From contig JALOTP010000013.1 of assembly GCA_025457865.1 (NCBI GenBank), positions 1-42,445 of the forward strand: 42,445 bases of DNA, read 5' to 3'. Position numbers and translations under genes: made by a program. The DNA comes from Thermoplasmatota archaeon. Its GTDB lineage: Archaea; Thermoplasmatota; Penumbrarchaeia; Penumbrarchaeales; Penumbrarchaeaceae. Below the pieces are notes generated by a model. The model was not told the origin of the DNA. It did no database searches and saw only the letters and a program-made list of their open reading frames with translations. Shown here one piece after another: positions 34,179-42,445 of this stretch. The stretch's first letter is position 1; the number at the start of each line of letters is the position of its first letter.

Positions 34179-34346
34179 TCAGAACACCGTTATGGCCAGA
34201 TAGACCAGGACCACGACGACCATGACCAACCAGACCAGTATGGAACCGACAGTGAAAAGAACGCTCAGGGTAGCTGCCCTCCTCGGGTCCCTGTAGAGCC
34301 AGTCGATGAAAGGGTCCCCTGAATAATAGCGCCTTGTCCTGGCCAT
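34179..34346 (-). CDS. Tiny single-pass membrane protein, unknown function
   Basis: 55 residues from ATG 34346. A basic head (MARTRRYYSGDPFIDWLYRD) precedes one long hydrophobic helix (about 27-54) reaching the C-terminus. GTG 34379, 11 codons upstream, lies 25 bases from the TATA-like box and could be a leaderless start. The frame also continues to 34433, across that box. No family recognised. Believed real because of the head-helix layout, the promoter and the tight fit between two other genes. Confidence 0.5.
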   Translation of the reverse strand: MARTRRYYSGDPFIDWLYRDPRRAATLSVLFTVGSILVWLVMVVVVLVYLAITVF

Positions 34347-34400
34347 ACGTTTGGACGGATCGGACCTGCGCCCGTTCACGGGACTCCGAGATGCAGGATA

Positions 34401-34410
34401 TTTAAATAAT
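34401..34410 (-). promoter_or_regulatory. TATA-like box of the tiny membrane protein gene
   Basis: ATTATTTAAATATCC on the minus strand, centred near 34404, predicts transcription start near 34378. A separate CTTTTTTATG at 34450-34459 on the plus strand is placed to serve lonB with a leader of about 25 bases. Confidence 0.4.
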
Positions 34411-34505
34411 CTTTTCACTGTCCCATATGTCATATCATTTGGGGGAAACCTTTTTTATGTCCATGGTAATAGGTCATCGGTATTAAACTCTGGAAGGCGC
34501 TCCCA

Positions 34506-36500
34506 TTGGCCGAAAAAGTCGAAGGACTTGCAACCATCTCCTCACTTGAGAAATGGCTCAAAGAGAAGGGTATCAGGTCCACCAAGGATATCAAGGTCCC
34601 AAAGGACATGATGGGCCAGGTCATCGGCCAGGATGAAGCTGTCATAGTTGCGAAGAAGGCCGCCGAGCAAAGGAGGCATCTTCTCCTCATAGGTGACCCG
34701 GGGACCGGCAAGTCCATGATAGCCAGGTCCATGACCGAAAACCTCCCTCCGGAGGAGCTCGAGGACCTCATCGTCTATCCCAATCCGGAGGACCCCAACG
34801 AGCCAAGGATCAGGACCGTCCCTGCCGGAAAGGGCAAGGAGATAGTGAAGGTCCAGAAGGCCCAGGCCCAGGTCAAGAAGGAGCGTAAGAGCTCTTGGAA
34901 GTTCCTGCTCATCGGGGCGATAATTGTCATTACCTTCGCCTACTTCCTTTACAAACAGGACCCCATGATCATCGTCTTCGGGATAATGGCGGCCGTGGCG
35001 GTCTTCATCTTCTCCAGGTTCTTCTCAATGGCAAAGAAGGACGAGGACCTCATACCCAAGCTCTTGAACGGCCATGAGAAGGCAGGCAAAGCCCCCTTCA
35101 TCGATGCCACCGGGGCACATTCGGGCGCACTTCTGGGCGATGTCAAGCACGACCCGTTCCAGAGCGGAGGGCTCGAGACCCCGCCCCATGAGAGGGTCGA
35201 GATAGGTGCCATACACAAGGCGCACAAGGGTGTCCTTTTTGTGGATGAGATCAACCTCCTCAGACCGGAGTCCCAGCAGTCCCTTCTCACCGCCATGCAG
35301 GAGAAGGAGTTCCCCATCTATGGCCAATCCGAGCGTTCAGCCGGGGCCATGGTCAAGACAGAGCCCGCACCATGCGACTTCATACTGGTCGCCGCCGGTA
35401 ACCTCGATTCCGTTTACGGTAAGAGAGGGTCCGATGGGGAGAGGTACGGCGGTATGCACCCGGCCCTGAGGTCAAGGATCAGGGGTTATGGTTACGAGGT
35501 CTATGTCAATAACATCATGGAAGATACGATGGACAATCGGTTGAGCGTTGTCCGCTTCATTGCACAGGAGGTCGTCAAGGACGGTAAGATCCCGCACTTC
35601 ACGGCCGGTGCCATAGCAGAGCTGATCCGGGAGGCCCAGAGACGGAGCGGAGTGAGGGGCAAACTATCCCTGAGGTTCAGGGAGCTCGGTGGGTTGGTGA
35701 GGGCGGCCGGAGATATCGCCAAGGAAAGAGGCCACACGCTCGTAACGAAATCCGACCTGATCAAGGGGAAGACCATCTCAAGGTCACTGGAGCAGCAGGT
35801 GGCGGACGATGCCCTGAAGAAGCGCAGCGAGTACGCCAAGATAGTCACGACCGGACAGCAGATAGGTCTTGTGAACGGCCTTGCCGTCATGCAGGGGGAC
35901 GAAAGCCTATCCGAGATGTCAGGTATGGTCCTTCGCATTGCGGCCGAGGTGACCAGAGCATCATCCAAGGAAGAGGGGAAGATCATCGCCACTGGTAAGC
36001 TGGGCGAGATTGCCAAGGAATCGGTCCAGAACGTCTCGGCTCTCATCAAGAAGATAACTGGGAAGGATATCTCCGATTATGACCTCTATATTCAGTTCGT
36101 TGACTCTTGGGGGACCGAGGGGGATTCAGCCTCCGTTTCGATCGCAACGGCCATCATCTCGGCCCTTGAGGAAGTGCCTGTTGACATGTCAATAGCCATG
36201 ACAGGTTCGCTTTCTGTCAGGGGCGAGGTCCTACCCGTAGGTGGTGTTACGGCTAAGATAGAGGCAGCCGCTAAGAGCGGGATAAGGAAGGTCCTCATAC
36301 CGAGGTCGAACCTCAAGGATGTCCTGCTCGAGGATAGGTACGAGGGCAAGATCGAGATCGTTCCGGTAGCGGACATCAGGGACGTCCTCTCACATGCGTT
36401 GGTCCAAACCAGTAAGAAGGATACACTATTCCACAGGTTGTCGATGATCATCGCTGGAGACCTGCATCTGGGAGATATCAAACCCCTTCCGACCCTATGA
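34506..36500 (+). CDS. lonB: Archaeal LonB, membrane-anchored ATP-dependent protease
   Basis: 664 residues. Degrades damaged and regulatory proteins on the inner face of the membrane. AAA+ domain with Walker A GDPGTGKS (63-70) and Walker B VLFVDEIN (243-250); two transmembrane helices (about 131-149 and 154-172) inserted between the Walker motifs, the mark of the archaeal LonB type; sensor region [11 protein letters not shown]-terminal S16 protease domain with catalytic Ser541 in [10 protein letters not shown] and Lys584 in [13 protein letters not shown] 34506 is the only sensible start: GGAAGG lies seven bases upstream and the protein begins at the usual place. Isolated gene. Confidence 0.95.
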   Translation: MAEKVEGLATISSLEKWLKEKGIRSTKDIKVPKDMMGQVIGQDEAVIVAKKAAEQRRHLLLIGDPGTGKSMIARSMTENLPPEELEDLIVYPNPEDPNEPRIRTVPAGKGKEIVKVQKAQAQVKKERKSSWKFLLIGAIIVITFAYFLYKQDPMIIVFGIMAAVAVFIFSRFFSMAKKDEDLIPKLLNGHEKAGKAPFIDATGAHSGALLGDVKHDPFQSGGLETPPHERVEIGAIHKAHKGVLFVDEINLLRPESQQSLLTAMQEKEFPIYGQSERSAGAMVKTEPAPCDFILVAAGNLDSVYGKRGSDGERYGGMHPALRSRIRGYGYEVYVNNIMEDTMDNRLSVVRFIAQEVVKDGKIPHFTAGAIAELIREAQRRSGVRGKLSLRFRELGGLVRAAGDIAKERGHTLVTKSDLIKGKTISRSLEQQVADDALKKRSEYAKIVTTGQQIGLVNGLAVMQGDESLSEMSGMVLRIAAEVTRASSKEEGKIIATGKLGEIAKESVQNVSALIKKITGKDISDYDLYIQFVDSWGTEGDSASVSIATAIISALEEVPVDMSIAMTGSLSVRGEVLPVGGVTAKIEAAAKSGIRKVLIPRSNLKDVLLEDRYEGKIEIVPVADIRDVLSHALVQTSKKDTLFHRLSMIIAGDLHLGDIKPLPTL

Positions 36501-36728
36501 AGGAGCTGCCGGCCCATCATGTCCATTAAGCAGCTCAGAAGTGCGGTATATAAATGTCTTGTAGTCGATTTTAAATAAGAATAACAGATAACGGGGACGG
36601 GTCCGGTGATACCCAGGTGGCCGAACCCCGAACAGGCCCCAACGAACAAATGATAAATATGAAAACGATATTGGGGGCTTGAATCGGTCACTACCTGGTA
36701 TTGGTTCACGCGATTTGGAGGATATCTG
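36501..36728 (+). other. Long leader/intergenic region with two TATA boxes and a GC-rich structured patch
   Basis: After lonB a 7-bp inverted repeat (36503-36509 with 36530-36536, loop 20) may form a weak hairpin. TATA-like boxes follow at 36547-36554 (TATATAAA), 36569-36577 (TTTTAAATA) and 36653-36660 (ATAAATAT). Between them a GC-rich patch at 36593-36640 has runs GGGG, GGGT/ACCC, CCCC and CCCC that can pair in more than one way. If the first boxes are used, the patch lies in the leader of the next surface gene. Confidence 0.35.
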
Positions 36729-39614
36729 ATGTCGTATGCGACTGGAGCAAGGACGGTGGGCATCTTCTTGGTGCTCTCCTTGGTACTGGCTGGACTTTTC
36801 ATAGTACCGGCCGGTGCCAGCGTCGAGGGAATGGCTAATCTGAAGGTCCTGGTCAAGAACCAGAAAGAGGAGAACATAGAGGCCGCGAAGGTCTCCTGTG
36901 AGAACGTCCACACTGGAAAGGTCACTGCACTTCTCTGGAACTCCGAGCTTAGGTGGTTCGAGGCCGATGTCGCACCGGGGACCTACCAGGTGTTCGCCAT
37001 GTCAGAAGGGTTCACCTCCCCTGCGGATCCGCAGATGGTCATCAAGCTGACGCAGGACAGTGACGATGTTCCGGCCATAATAATCACGCTCACGAAGGTA
37101 AGCCAGAGCGGAATGGCCAGGGTCCATGTGACCTACGAAGGAACCCCCGTCGAAGATGCTTCCGTCCATCTGTTCGGTGACGGTGGCGCCCATTTGAAGG
37201 GTTCGACCACACCCAAGGGCTTCGCCAACATATCATGTCCGCTCGACGAGCTCCACCTGCTCGTTTTTTCCAAGGACATGCTCACCTATAGTACTATAGT
37301 AGATATCAACGGGACAGAGGACATAGAGGTCGCTCTGACCGCCGAGCCTGCCGTGGATGAGGGGTCCTATAGGGTCCTGGGGCGTGTAATGAACGGGACG
37401 ACGCTGATCTCGGGAATATCCGTGAATATTTGGGACGGGGTCAACGGGCATCTGGTCCCCCATGATACGATGGAGGAGGGTTCTCTCTCTCTGCCGCTTT
37501 ACCCCTCTGTATTCCACCTGCTCATCGAAGCCAATGGCTTTGAGTCGTATTGGCTTCCGGACATTGACCTACGCGTTGGAGAGAACTATTTCAGGCCCAC
37601 CAACAGGGTCTTCGAGATGAGCAAGATCAAGACACCGGCCTCCAAGGTCACAGTATTGGACCTTACCGGAGAATCCGGGATAAGCTCCCCTCATCTTACC
37701 ACAGTATGGACCCTTGATGCGAATTCCAAGGTTTACGGGTCCTATAACGATTTCGGGAACCCGAGGATGCAGGTCGCCGGATACTTCTACTCCAATTCAT
37801 GGCTTGACGTTTCCGCTTCAGAGGAGCTGATGATCGAGAACACCCTTGCAGGGTTCGGACCCGTCTGGATGGACACAAAGGAATTCCTTTTGCTCAATGG
37901 TAAGTCCTACATAGCGGACCTGTCCGCTTACACCGTCGGTGTGACCGGCCTTGCTGGTGATCCCTTGGAGTCGTCGAACCCGGTCGTTGATATATCGGTC
38001 TCCTATGACGGAGATATCGAGTACAAGGCCAACGACGACCTCAGGATAGAGGTCCTTTCCGTCCTCGAGGACGAGACGGTCGAGATAGTCCTGCCCACGA
38101 ACTATGAGATACTTGGTGATTTCGGCACAAAGGCGGACTTCCCATCCGGGAACACGAGCAGGCTCGTCGTGAAGGAACCTCTCGAGTTCAATGCCAAGGT
38201 GAAGAAGGCCCCGGAGGCCAAGTTGACCTTCAAGGACTCCAACAAGTTCTACAGGGTCGAGCCGAAGAAGTTCATCGTTAAGGTTAACGAGAACATCACT
38301 CTGACCGGCAAGGACTCCAAGGACCCGGTTGGAAAGATCATGGAATACAACTGGGACCTGCCTGCCTCCATCACCCTCCTTGCGGGGTCCAAGGTCGGGG
38401 ACAAGGAAGCTTCCGAGCAGATAACCTTCCAGTTCACCGTCCATTCCGACTCCTACTATAACATCACCTTGTTCGTGAAGGACTCATCCGGATTGAGATC
38501 GCCTTTGGATTGGATCAACCTCATGCCGGACTCAAAGGCACCGACCATCGATACCTATACGCTCTACAATACTGAAAAGAAGACCTACCTGGAAGCTCCT
38601 TACGGCATCGATGAGGATGTACTGCTGGAGTTCAACGCATCCACTGCCGATGACGAGGGAGTGATTGCGGACCATGTCTGGTCCTTCAGCGATGGGAGCG
38701 GGACCCTTAACGGGGATATTGTGAAGCACAGGTTCGCAGACCCAGGGACCTACAATATCTCGCTTCTGATAAGGGACACCGCCGGTAATGAACTTAAGTT
38801 GGTGAACAGGACCATATCGGTCAGGGACACCACAAAGCCATTGCCTGTATTCGTTATCACCCCAACCGATGTCAAGATAGGAGCAAAGGTCAAGCTCAAT
38901 GCATCACAGTCATACGATCCCAGGACCACTGGCAAGCTCTACAATGCCCTTGTGAATTACACCTGGCAGATGTACAAGGTCGGATCGAACTACACCACTC
39001 AGGTGACCATAGGGACGGGCAAGGTCCTGGAATATACCTTCAGCCAGCCTGGGAACTGGGTCGTCAACCTGACAGTGGCCGATGGTACCCAGCTCAAGGG
39101 ATGGTACGAGAAGACCATATTCGTGGGCGGGCCAGACCTTCAGATAGAGGCGATCACCTTCGTAAAACCGGAGCAGACCAAGCTCCGTGAGGGCGACAAG
39201 GCGAAGATATCGATCAGGATCAAGAACAACGGGCTTGTCGATACGCCAAAGAACACAACATGGTATGTCAAGATCACAATGAACGGCAAGACGATAAAGA
39301 ACGAATCCATCGATATCGTCGTCGCAAAGGGCAAGACCATCTATACGAACATCACATACGAGCTCAAGAACAAAGGCTCCAAGGAGTTCGAGGTCTACCT
39401 TGACCCGACCAACGCGGTCCAGGAATCCGAGGAGACCAATAACAAGCTCAAGACCCAGGCGACCATCAAGGAAGCAAAACCATGGTTCGAATGGTGGTAT
39501 GCCCTGATACTCGTTGCAGTGATTTTGGTGGTCTATGTCGTGTTCATGAGGGTCTCAAAGTCCCAGTGGGGCTATGAACCCATTGTCGAGCTTTGGAAGA
39601 AGTATATGGGATGA
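36729..39614 (+). CDS. Surface protein with PKD and CARDB domains and C-terminal membrane anchor
   Basis: 961 residues. Start ATG 36729 has GGAGG seven bases upstream. Signal peptide with hydrophobic core VGIFLVLSLVLAGLFIV. Residues about 35-300 look like repeated carboxypeptidase-regulatory-type beta-sandwiches (GTPVEDASVHLFGDGG, ISGISVNIWDG), then a beta-rich middle, three PKD-like domains (about 495-597, 604-700 with HVWSFSDGSG, 702-799), one CARDB domain (about 800-915, ending VQESEETNNKLKT) and a membrane helix (about 921-941) after FEWWYALI, with a short basic tail. Several N-glycosylation sequons. Likely an S-layer-associated or adhesive protein; no catalytic motif seen. Followed by a good terminator. 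Confidence 0.8.
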   Translation: MSYATGARTVGIFLVLSLVLAGLFIVPAGASVEGMANLKVLVKNQKEENIEAAKVSCENVHTGKVTALLWNSELRWFEADVAPGTYQVFAMSEGFTSPADPQMVIKLTQDSDDVPAIIITLTKVSQSGMARVHVTYEGTPVEDASVHLFGDGGAHLKGSTTPKGFANISCPLDELHLLVFSKDMLTYSTIVDINGTEDIEVALTAEPAVDEGSYRVLGRVMNGTTLISGISVNIWDGVNGHLVPHDTMEEGSLSLPLYPSVFHLLIEANGFESYWLPDIDLRVGENYFRPTNRVFEMSKIKTPASKVTVLDLTGESGISSPHLTTVWTLDANSKVYGSYNDFGNPRMQVAGYFYSNSWLDVSASEELMIENTLAGFGPVWMDTKEFLLLNGKSYIADLSAYTVGVTGLAGDPLESSNPVVDISVSYDGDIEYKANDDLRIEVLSVLEDETVEIVLPTNYEILGDFGTKADFPSGNTSRLVVKEPLEFNAKVKKAPEAKLTFKDSNKFYRVEPKKFIVKVNENITLTGKDSKDPVGKIMEYNWDLPASITLLAGSKVGDKEASEQITFQFTVHSDSYYNITLFVKDSSGLRSPLDWINLMPDSKAPTIDTYTLYNTEKKTYLEAPYGIDEDVLLEFNASTADDEGVIADHVWSFSDGSGTLNGDIVKHRFADPGTYNISLLIRDTAGNELKLVNRTISVRDTTKPLPVFVITPTDVKIGAKVKLNASQSYDPRTTGKLYNALVNYTWQMYKVGSNYTTQVTIGTGKVLEYTFSQPGNWVVNLTVADGTQLKGWYEKTIFVGGPDLQIEAITFVKPEQTKLREGDKAKISIRIKNNGLVDTPKNTTWYVKITMNGKTIKNESIDIVVAKGKTIYTNITYELKNKGSKEFEVYLDPTNAVQESEETNNKLKTQATIKEAKPWFEWWYALILVAVILVVYVVFMRVSKSQWGYEPIVELWKKYMG

Positions 39615-39636
39615 TAGAGTTCAAAGATCGAGATAC

Positions 39637-39669
39637 GGGAGGGGGTCCACGACCCTCTCCCTTTTTTTT
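39637..39669 (+). terminator. Hairpin plus T-run terminator after the PKD/CARDB gene
   Basis: Arms GGGAGGGGGTC (39637-39647) and GACCCTCTCCC (39651-39661) pair with one mismatch and a three-base loop, followed at once by eight Ts and, after AA, eight more. Clearest terminator in the window. Confidence 0.75.
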
Positions 39670-39720
39670 AATTTTTTTTCATCCTGCTATTATAAATATA
39701 TTGAAAATTTTGTGACAGAT

Positions 39721-39731
39721 ACTTTTATAGG
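39721..39731 (+). promoter_or_regulatory. TATA-like box of the FG-GAP gene
   Basis: ACTTTTATAGG is centred near 39727, which predicts transcription start close to 39753, just before a perfect hairpin. Another AT-rich candidate, TATTATAAATATATT at 39688-39702, is further upstream. Confidence 0.4.
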
Positions 39732-39756
39732 CTTATACCAAAGATAGGTCAAATGC

Positions 39757-39778
39757 CGGGAGTTTGGCGAAACTCCCG
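39757..39778 (+). repeat. Perfect 9-bp inverted repeat in the leader of the FG-GAP gene
   Basis: CGGGAGTTT (39757-39765) and AAACTCCCG (39770-39778) are exact reverse complements around GGCG. It ends 22 bases before ATG 39801 and leaves the GGGGTG Shine-Dalgarno at 39790-39795 free. It could be a 5'-end RNA hairpin or a protein-binding operator. Confidence 0.8.
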
Positions 39779-39800
39779 TAAAGCATATTGGGGTGTACAT

Positions 39801-42445
39801 ATGAAGGTATCAAAAGACGGTAGTTCAAAGTTCTTATCGTTGTTCCTGGCAGCTTTGTTCATAGTGACATCGCTGACAGTGATGGCAACCGTAGCCGTAG
39901 GCGATGCGGGTAGCGATGGGGAGAAGGAGCTCCTGGATTCACCGACAGGTGCGACAAGGTTGACCGGCACTCTGTCCCTGAAGGACCAGGGTGCCACTCA
40001 GAAGTTCCGGCATACCACTACCTCCTCGTATTTCGGGACCGGAATGAATTCTGGAGATGTGAACGGGGATGGGGCCGATGATGTCATAGTTGGTGCGTTC
40101 TACGCCAACAGCTATGTAGGTGCCATCTATGTCTTCTTCGGGATGAAGACGACCTCTCCCGAGGTCACCACGGACCAGGCCGATGTGATCATAAACCCAC
40201 CTAGTGGGACACCGGCGTACGGTTACTTCGGTTCCTCCATAGGTGTGGGCGATGTCGATGGAGATGGCATAGATGACATAATTGCTGGTGATCATTATGC
40301 ATCCAGCTATAGGGGAGAGGCTTACATCTACTTCGGTAACCGTGCATGGGGGAAGGGTGCTACGATAAGCACACCTGATGTCATCTTCAAAGGAAAGAGC
40401 GGGTATTCATCATCATGCTATTTCGGCCAGGACGTTTGGGTGGAGGATATGGACGGGGACAACGTGGACGATGTGATAGTTGTCGAACCTTACTGGTACG
40501 AATATAACGTACAGGAGAAATGGAAAGGTTACAGCTATACGATATCCTACAATTATACCGGATTGTGTTTCATCTTCTTCGGGAGGACTAGGACCGAATG
40601 GGGCGCAAAGGGAACGGTCTATGACTGCAATACACTTCCTGCGAATAGCGTTATGATCAAGGGTTGGGCCCCTATCTACAGCAGCACTTACCATTATGCG
40701 TTCATAGGATATTACAGTGGTCAGGCTCTGGATGCAGGGGATTTCAACGGTGACGGATACAATGACCTAGCAATAGGTGGTTATATGACTTATATCAATA
40801 GTTACTATTATGCCGGTGCAACCACCGTTATTTTTGGAATGAACAGGGCAGGGTGGCTCCAGTGGGGTGGAATATATGATTGCCTAGCCAGACAAGGTGA
40901 GTACATGTACTTCACCAAGGAACAGACCTACGTCTATTCTGGTCAGAACCCAAGGTTCGGGGATATTAATGGTGACGGTTTCGATGATCTCTTTGTCTGT
41001 TCCTACTACGGGACCGGAAGCTATGAGGGGATCATATGGGCCATACTAGGGACGAATGATGGAACGAAGCTCAACACATTGAAGAAGACGATGCATGGGT
41101 CATGGCCTTCTGGCGGTTATTACAATTTATTGGACAGTGTCGCAGATTTTAAGTTCGTTGGTGACCAGACCTACGCGTATGGTGGTCAATGCTGGTCGGA
41201 TGATTTCGACGGCGATGGGACGGACGATCTCCTGATAGGTGCTGGTGGCGCCAATTCCTATGCTGGGGCGGTCTATCTTTTCTATGGTCGGACCACGACC
41301 CAGTGGAAGGCGAAATCCACCTGGAGCTTCTCTGATTCGAACTGGGTCTGTATTGGTGAGGGTTCTTCGAACTACCTTGGATATTATTATTACCAGACCC
41401 TAGGCAGCGGAGATTTCAACAAGGATGGGATAGCCGACATTCTCATGGGTTCTTACTATTATGGCAGTGGACAGGGAGCTTGTTATATGCAGCTGACCGT
41501 ACCTCCCAACCTCGAACTGGGGAAGTTCGATGTGGTCGATGCTGATGGTATCGATGGTAAGACGGTCCTCCCTGAGGCAGGTGGTGCACCGATGTCGGAG
41601 AAGGCCACCAATCTGACCGGGGACGGCGTCTATACGTTCAACGGCAATCTGACGGACAGCTGGACGGTGAACGAGGTCCAGGAGCTCCGTGTCATCCTAT
41701 CCCTTCGTGGTATCCATATGGGTGTCCAGTACAGTTTCGCTTATGGCTTGCAGAATGGATCGTTCTTCACCATCAACAATCCATCGAAGGGCATGAGCTT
41801 GGTGAAGGAGCAGAGCAATTTCCAGTATCTGGGCTTCCAGTCGGGGGAGTTCAATCTGTCGGTGAGGTTCCATCTGACGTTCCTGAACCAGGAACCGATC
41901 GATGTGATCTACCAGGCCGTGAGGAAGTCCGGTATAACGGAGATCAGGTTGAACGAGCGTCTTCATTTGGAGAAGGACCTAGTGCTCGAAGGGACCGATT
42001 TCTATGTGACCAGGGACGGATCCGAGGTCCACCGCGGTGATTATCTGGCTGTGGGCGGTCCGCTAAAGGTGACGGGTATGAGGATAATCCATCCCGGTAC
42101 GATAGTGTCGCCTGCCGATGACAAGTTCTTCGTCCGTGTCTTCGATTCGTACAGCAGGATATTCGAGGACCGGAGCTCATCTGGCCGGCAGATATACGTG
42201 GAGATCCCGATGTCGGTGGATTCTGGCATCTACAAGTTCTCCATGGACGTGATCCTCTCGGAGTATGCGGCCCAGTACATGACCGTGACGGCAGTGGTCC
42301 CGGCCTTCTATCTCCAGCTGGACTTCACAGGTCCAGAACGTCCTCTGAACGTCAGGTTCCATTCTGACGGTTTGGTCGATCCGGAGGGTAGGTGGGACAA
42401 TGATCTATCGGTATGGGTTACGTGGGATCCGTCGTTCGATACGCA
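39801..42445 (+). CDS. Secreted FG-GAP repeat (integrin-alpha-like propeller) protein, 3' end outside window
   Basis: At least 881 residues; the frame is open to the last base. Start ATG 39801 with GGGGTG five bases upstream. Signal peptide with core FLSLFLAALFIVTSLTVMA. Seven FG-GAP repeats with Ca-binding loops at residues near 85, 150, 214, 312, 387, 468 and 536, for example GDVNGDGADDVIVG, GDVDGDGIDDIIAG and GDFNGDGYNDLAIG; seven is the number needed for a complete propeller. The rest (from about 570) is beta-rich and Ig-like and probably continues to a membrane anchor like the neighbouring surface proteins. The third repeat lacks one glycine of the loop (MDGDNVDD). Likely adhesion or ligand binding outside the cell. 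Confidence 0.82.
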   Translation, partial: MKVSKDGSSKFLSLFLAALFIVTSLTVMATVAVGDAGSDGEKELLDSPTGATRLTGTLSLKDQGATQKFRHTTTSSYFGTGMNSGDVNGDGADDVIVGAFYANSYVGAIYVFFGMKTTSPEVTTDQADVIINPPSGTPAYGYFGSSIGVGDVDGDGIDDIIAGDHYASSYRGEAYIYFGNRAWGKGATISTPDVIFKGKSGYSSSCYFGQDVWVEDMDGDNVDDVIVVEPYWYEYNVQEKWKGYSYTISYNYTGLCFIFFGRTRTEWGAKGTVYDCNTLPANSVMIKGWAPIYSSTYHYAFIGYYSGQALDAGDFNGDGYNDLAIGGYMTYINSYYYAGATTVIFGMNRAGWLQWGGIYDCLARQGEYMYFTKEQTYVYSGQNPRFGDINGDGFDDLFVCSYYGTGSYEGIIWAILGTNDGTKLNTLKKTMHGSWPSGGYYNLLDSVADFKFVGDQTYAYGGQCWSDDFDGDGTDDLLIGAGGANSYAGAVYLFYGRTTTQWKAKSTWSFSDSNWVCIGEGSSNYLGYYYYQTLGSGDFNKDGIADILMGSYYYGSGQGACYMQLTVPPNLELGKFDVVDADGIDGKTVLPEAGGAPMSEKATNLTGDGVYTFNGNLTDSWTVNEVQELRVILSLRGIHMGVQYSFAYGLQNGSFFTINNPSKGMSLVKEQSNFQYLGFQSGEFNLSVRFHLTFLNQEPIDVIYQAVRKSGITEIRLNERLHLEKDLVLEGTDFYVTRDGSEVHRGDYLAVGGPLKVTGMRIIHPGTIVSPADDKFFVRVFDSYSRIFEDRSSSGRQIYVEIPMSVDSGIYKFSMDVILSEYAAQYMTVTAVVPAFYLQLDFTGPERPLNVRFHSDGLVDPEGRWDNDLSVWVTWDPSFDT

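Noticed and set aside
36593..36640. tRNA-like GC-rich patch
   Set aside because: Neither strand gives a T-arm with a GTTCRA core paired correctly, and no acceptor stem of seven pairs can be drawn.

Overview
The window looks like archaeal chromosome, most likely from an uncultured anaerobic, heterotrophic lineage of Thermoplasmatota; this placement is inferred from gene content, not from a marker search. The archaeal signs are a complete Pyrococcus-type membrane-bound hydrogenase (Mbh) gene order, a membrane-anchored LonB protease, a class I (archaeal) CCA-adding enzyme, a transketolase split into N and C subunits, TATA-like boxes about 25 bases before several starts, and frequent GTG/TTG starts with ATGA, GTGA or TGATG gene overlaps.

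Layout. (1) 1-5207: cell-surface genes. A caspase-like (C13-type) domain gene is broken by a 44-bp tandem duplication. It is followed by a secreted beta-propeller-like protein and by a 1044-residue anchored protein with a propeller and about six fibronectin type III domains. (2) 5492-8212: valyl-tRNA synthetase. (3) 8352-16804: a tight 13-gene plus-strand operon for a group 4 [NiFe] membrane-bound hydrogenase, with the Mrp antiporter-like module (MbhA-H) followed by the hydrogenase module (MbhJ-N). MbhI is not a separate gene, and MbhH carries an unusually long C-terminal tail. (4) 16980-17960: an AT-rich island with one small membrane protein. (5) 17960-28717, minus strand: a giant 3585-residue surface protein with a transglutaminase-like domain lacking its cysteine, a helix-rich AT-rich segment, an amidotransferase-like domain, an NHL-type propeller, many Ig-like domains, a PKD domain and a C-terminal membrane anchor. 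(6) 28849-33458, minus strand: cca, transketolase N and C subunits, transaldolase and a HycI-type hydrogenase maturation protease, the last four forming an overlapping set. (7) 33517-36500: a metallo-beta-lactamase-fold hydrolase, a tiny membrane protein and LonB. (8) 36729-42445: two more surface proteins, a PKD/CARDB protein with a membrane anchor and a seven-repeat FG-GAP protein that runs off the window.

How the parts may work together (inference): surface proteins bind or process external polymers. Sugars are interconverted by the non-oxidative pentose phosphate enzymes. Reduced ferredoxin from fermentation is oxidised by Mbh, releasing H2 and pumping ions through the Mrp-like module. 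The HycI-type protease encoded with transketolase and transaldolase is a good candidate for processing the C-terminal tail of MbhL, which has both intact CxxC nickel-binding motifs.

No tRNA, rRNA, CRISPR array, transposase or integrase was recognised by eye. No sequence search was run; all family assignments rest on visible motifs, length and gene order.
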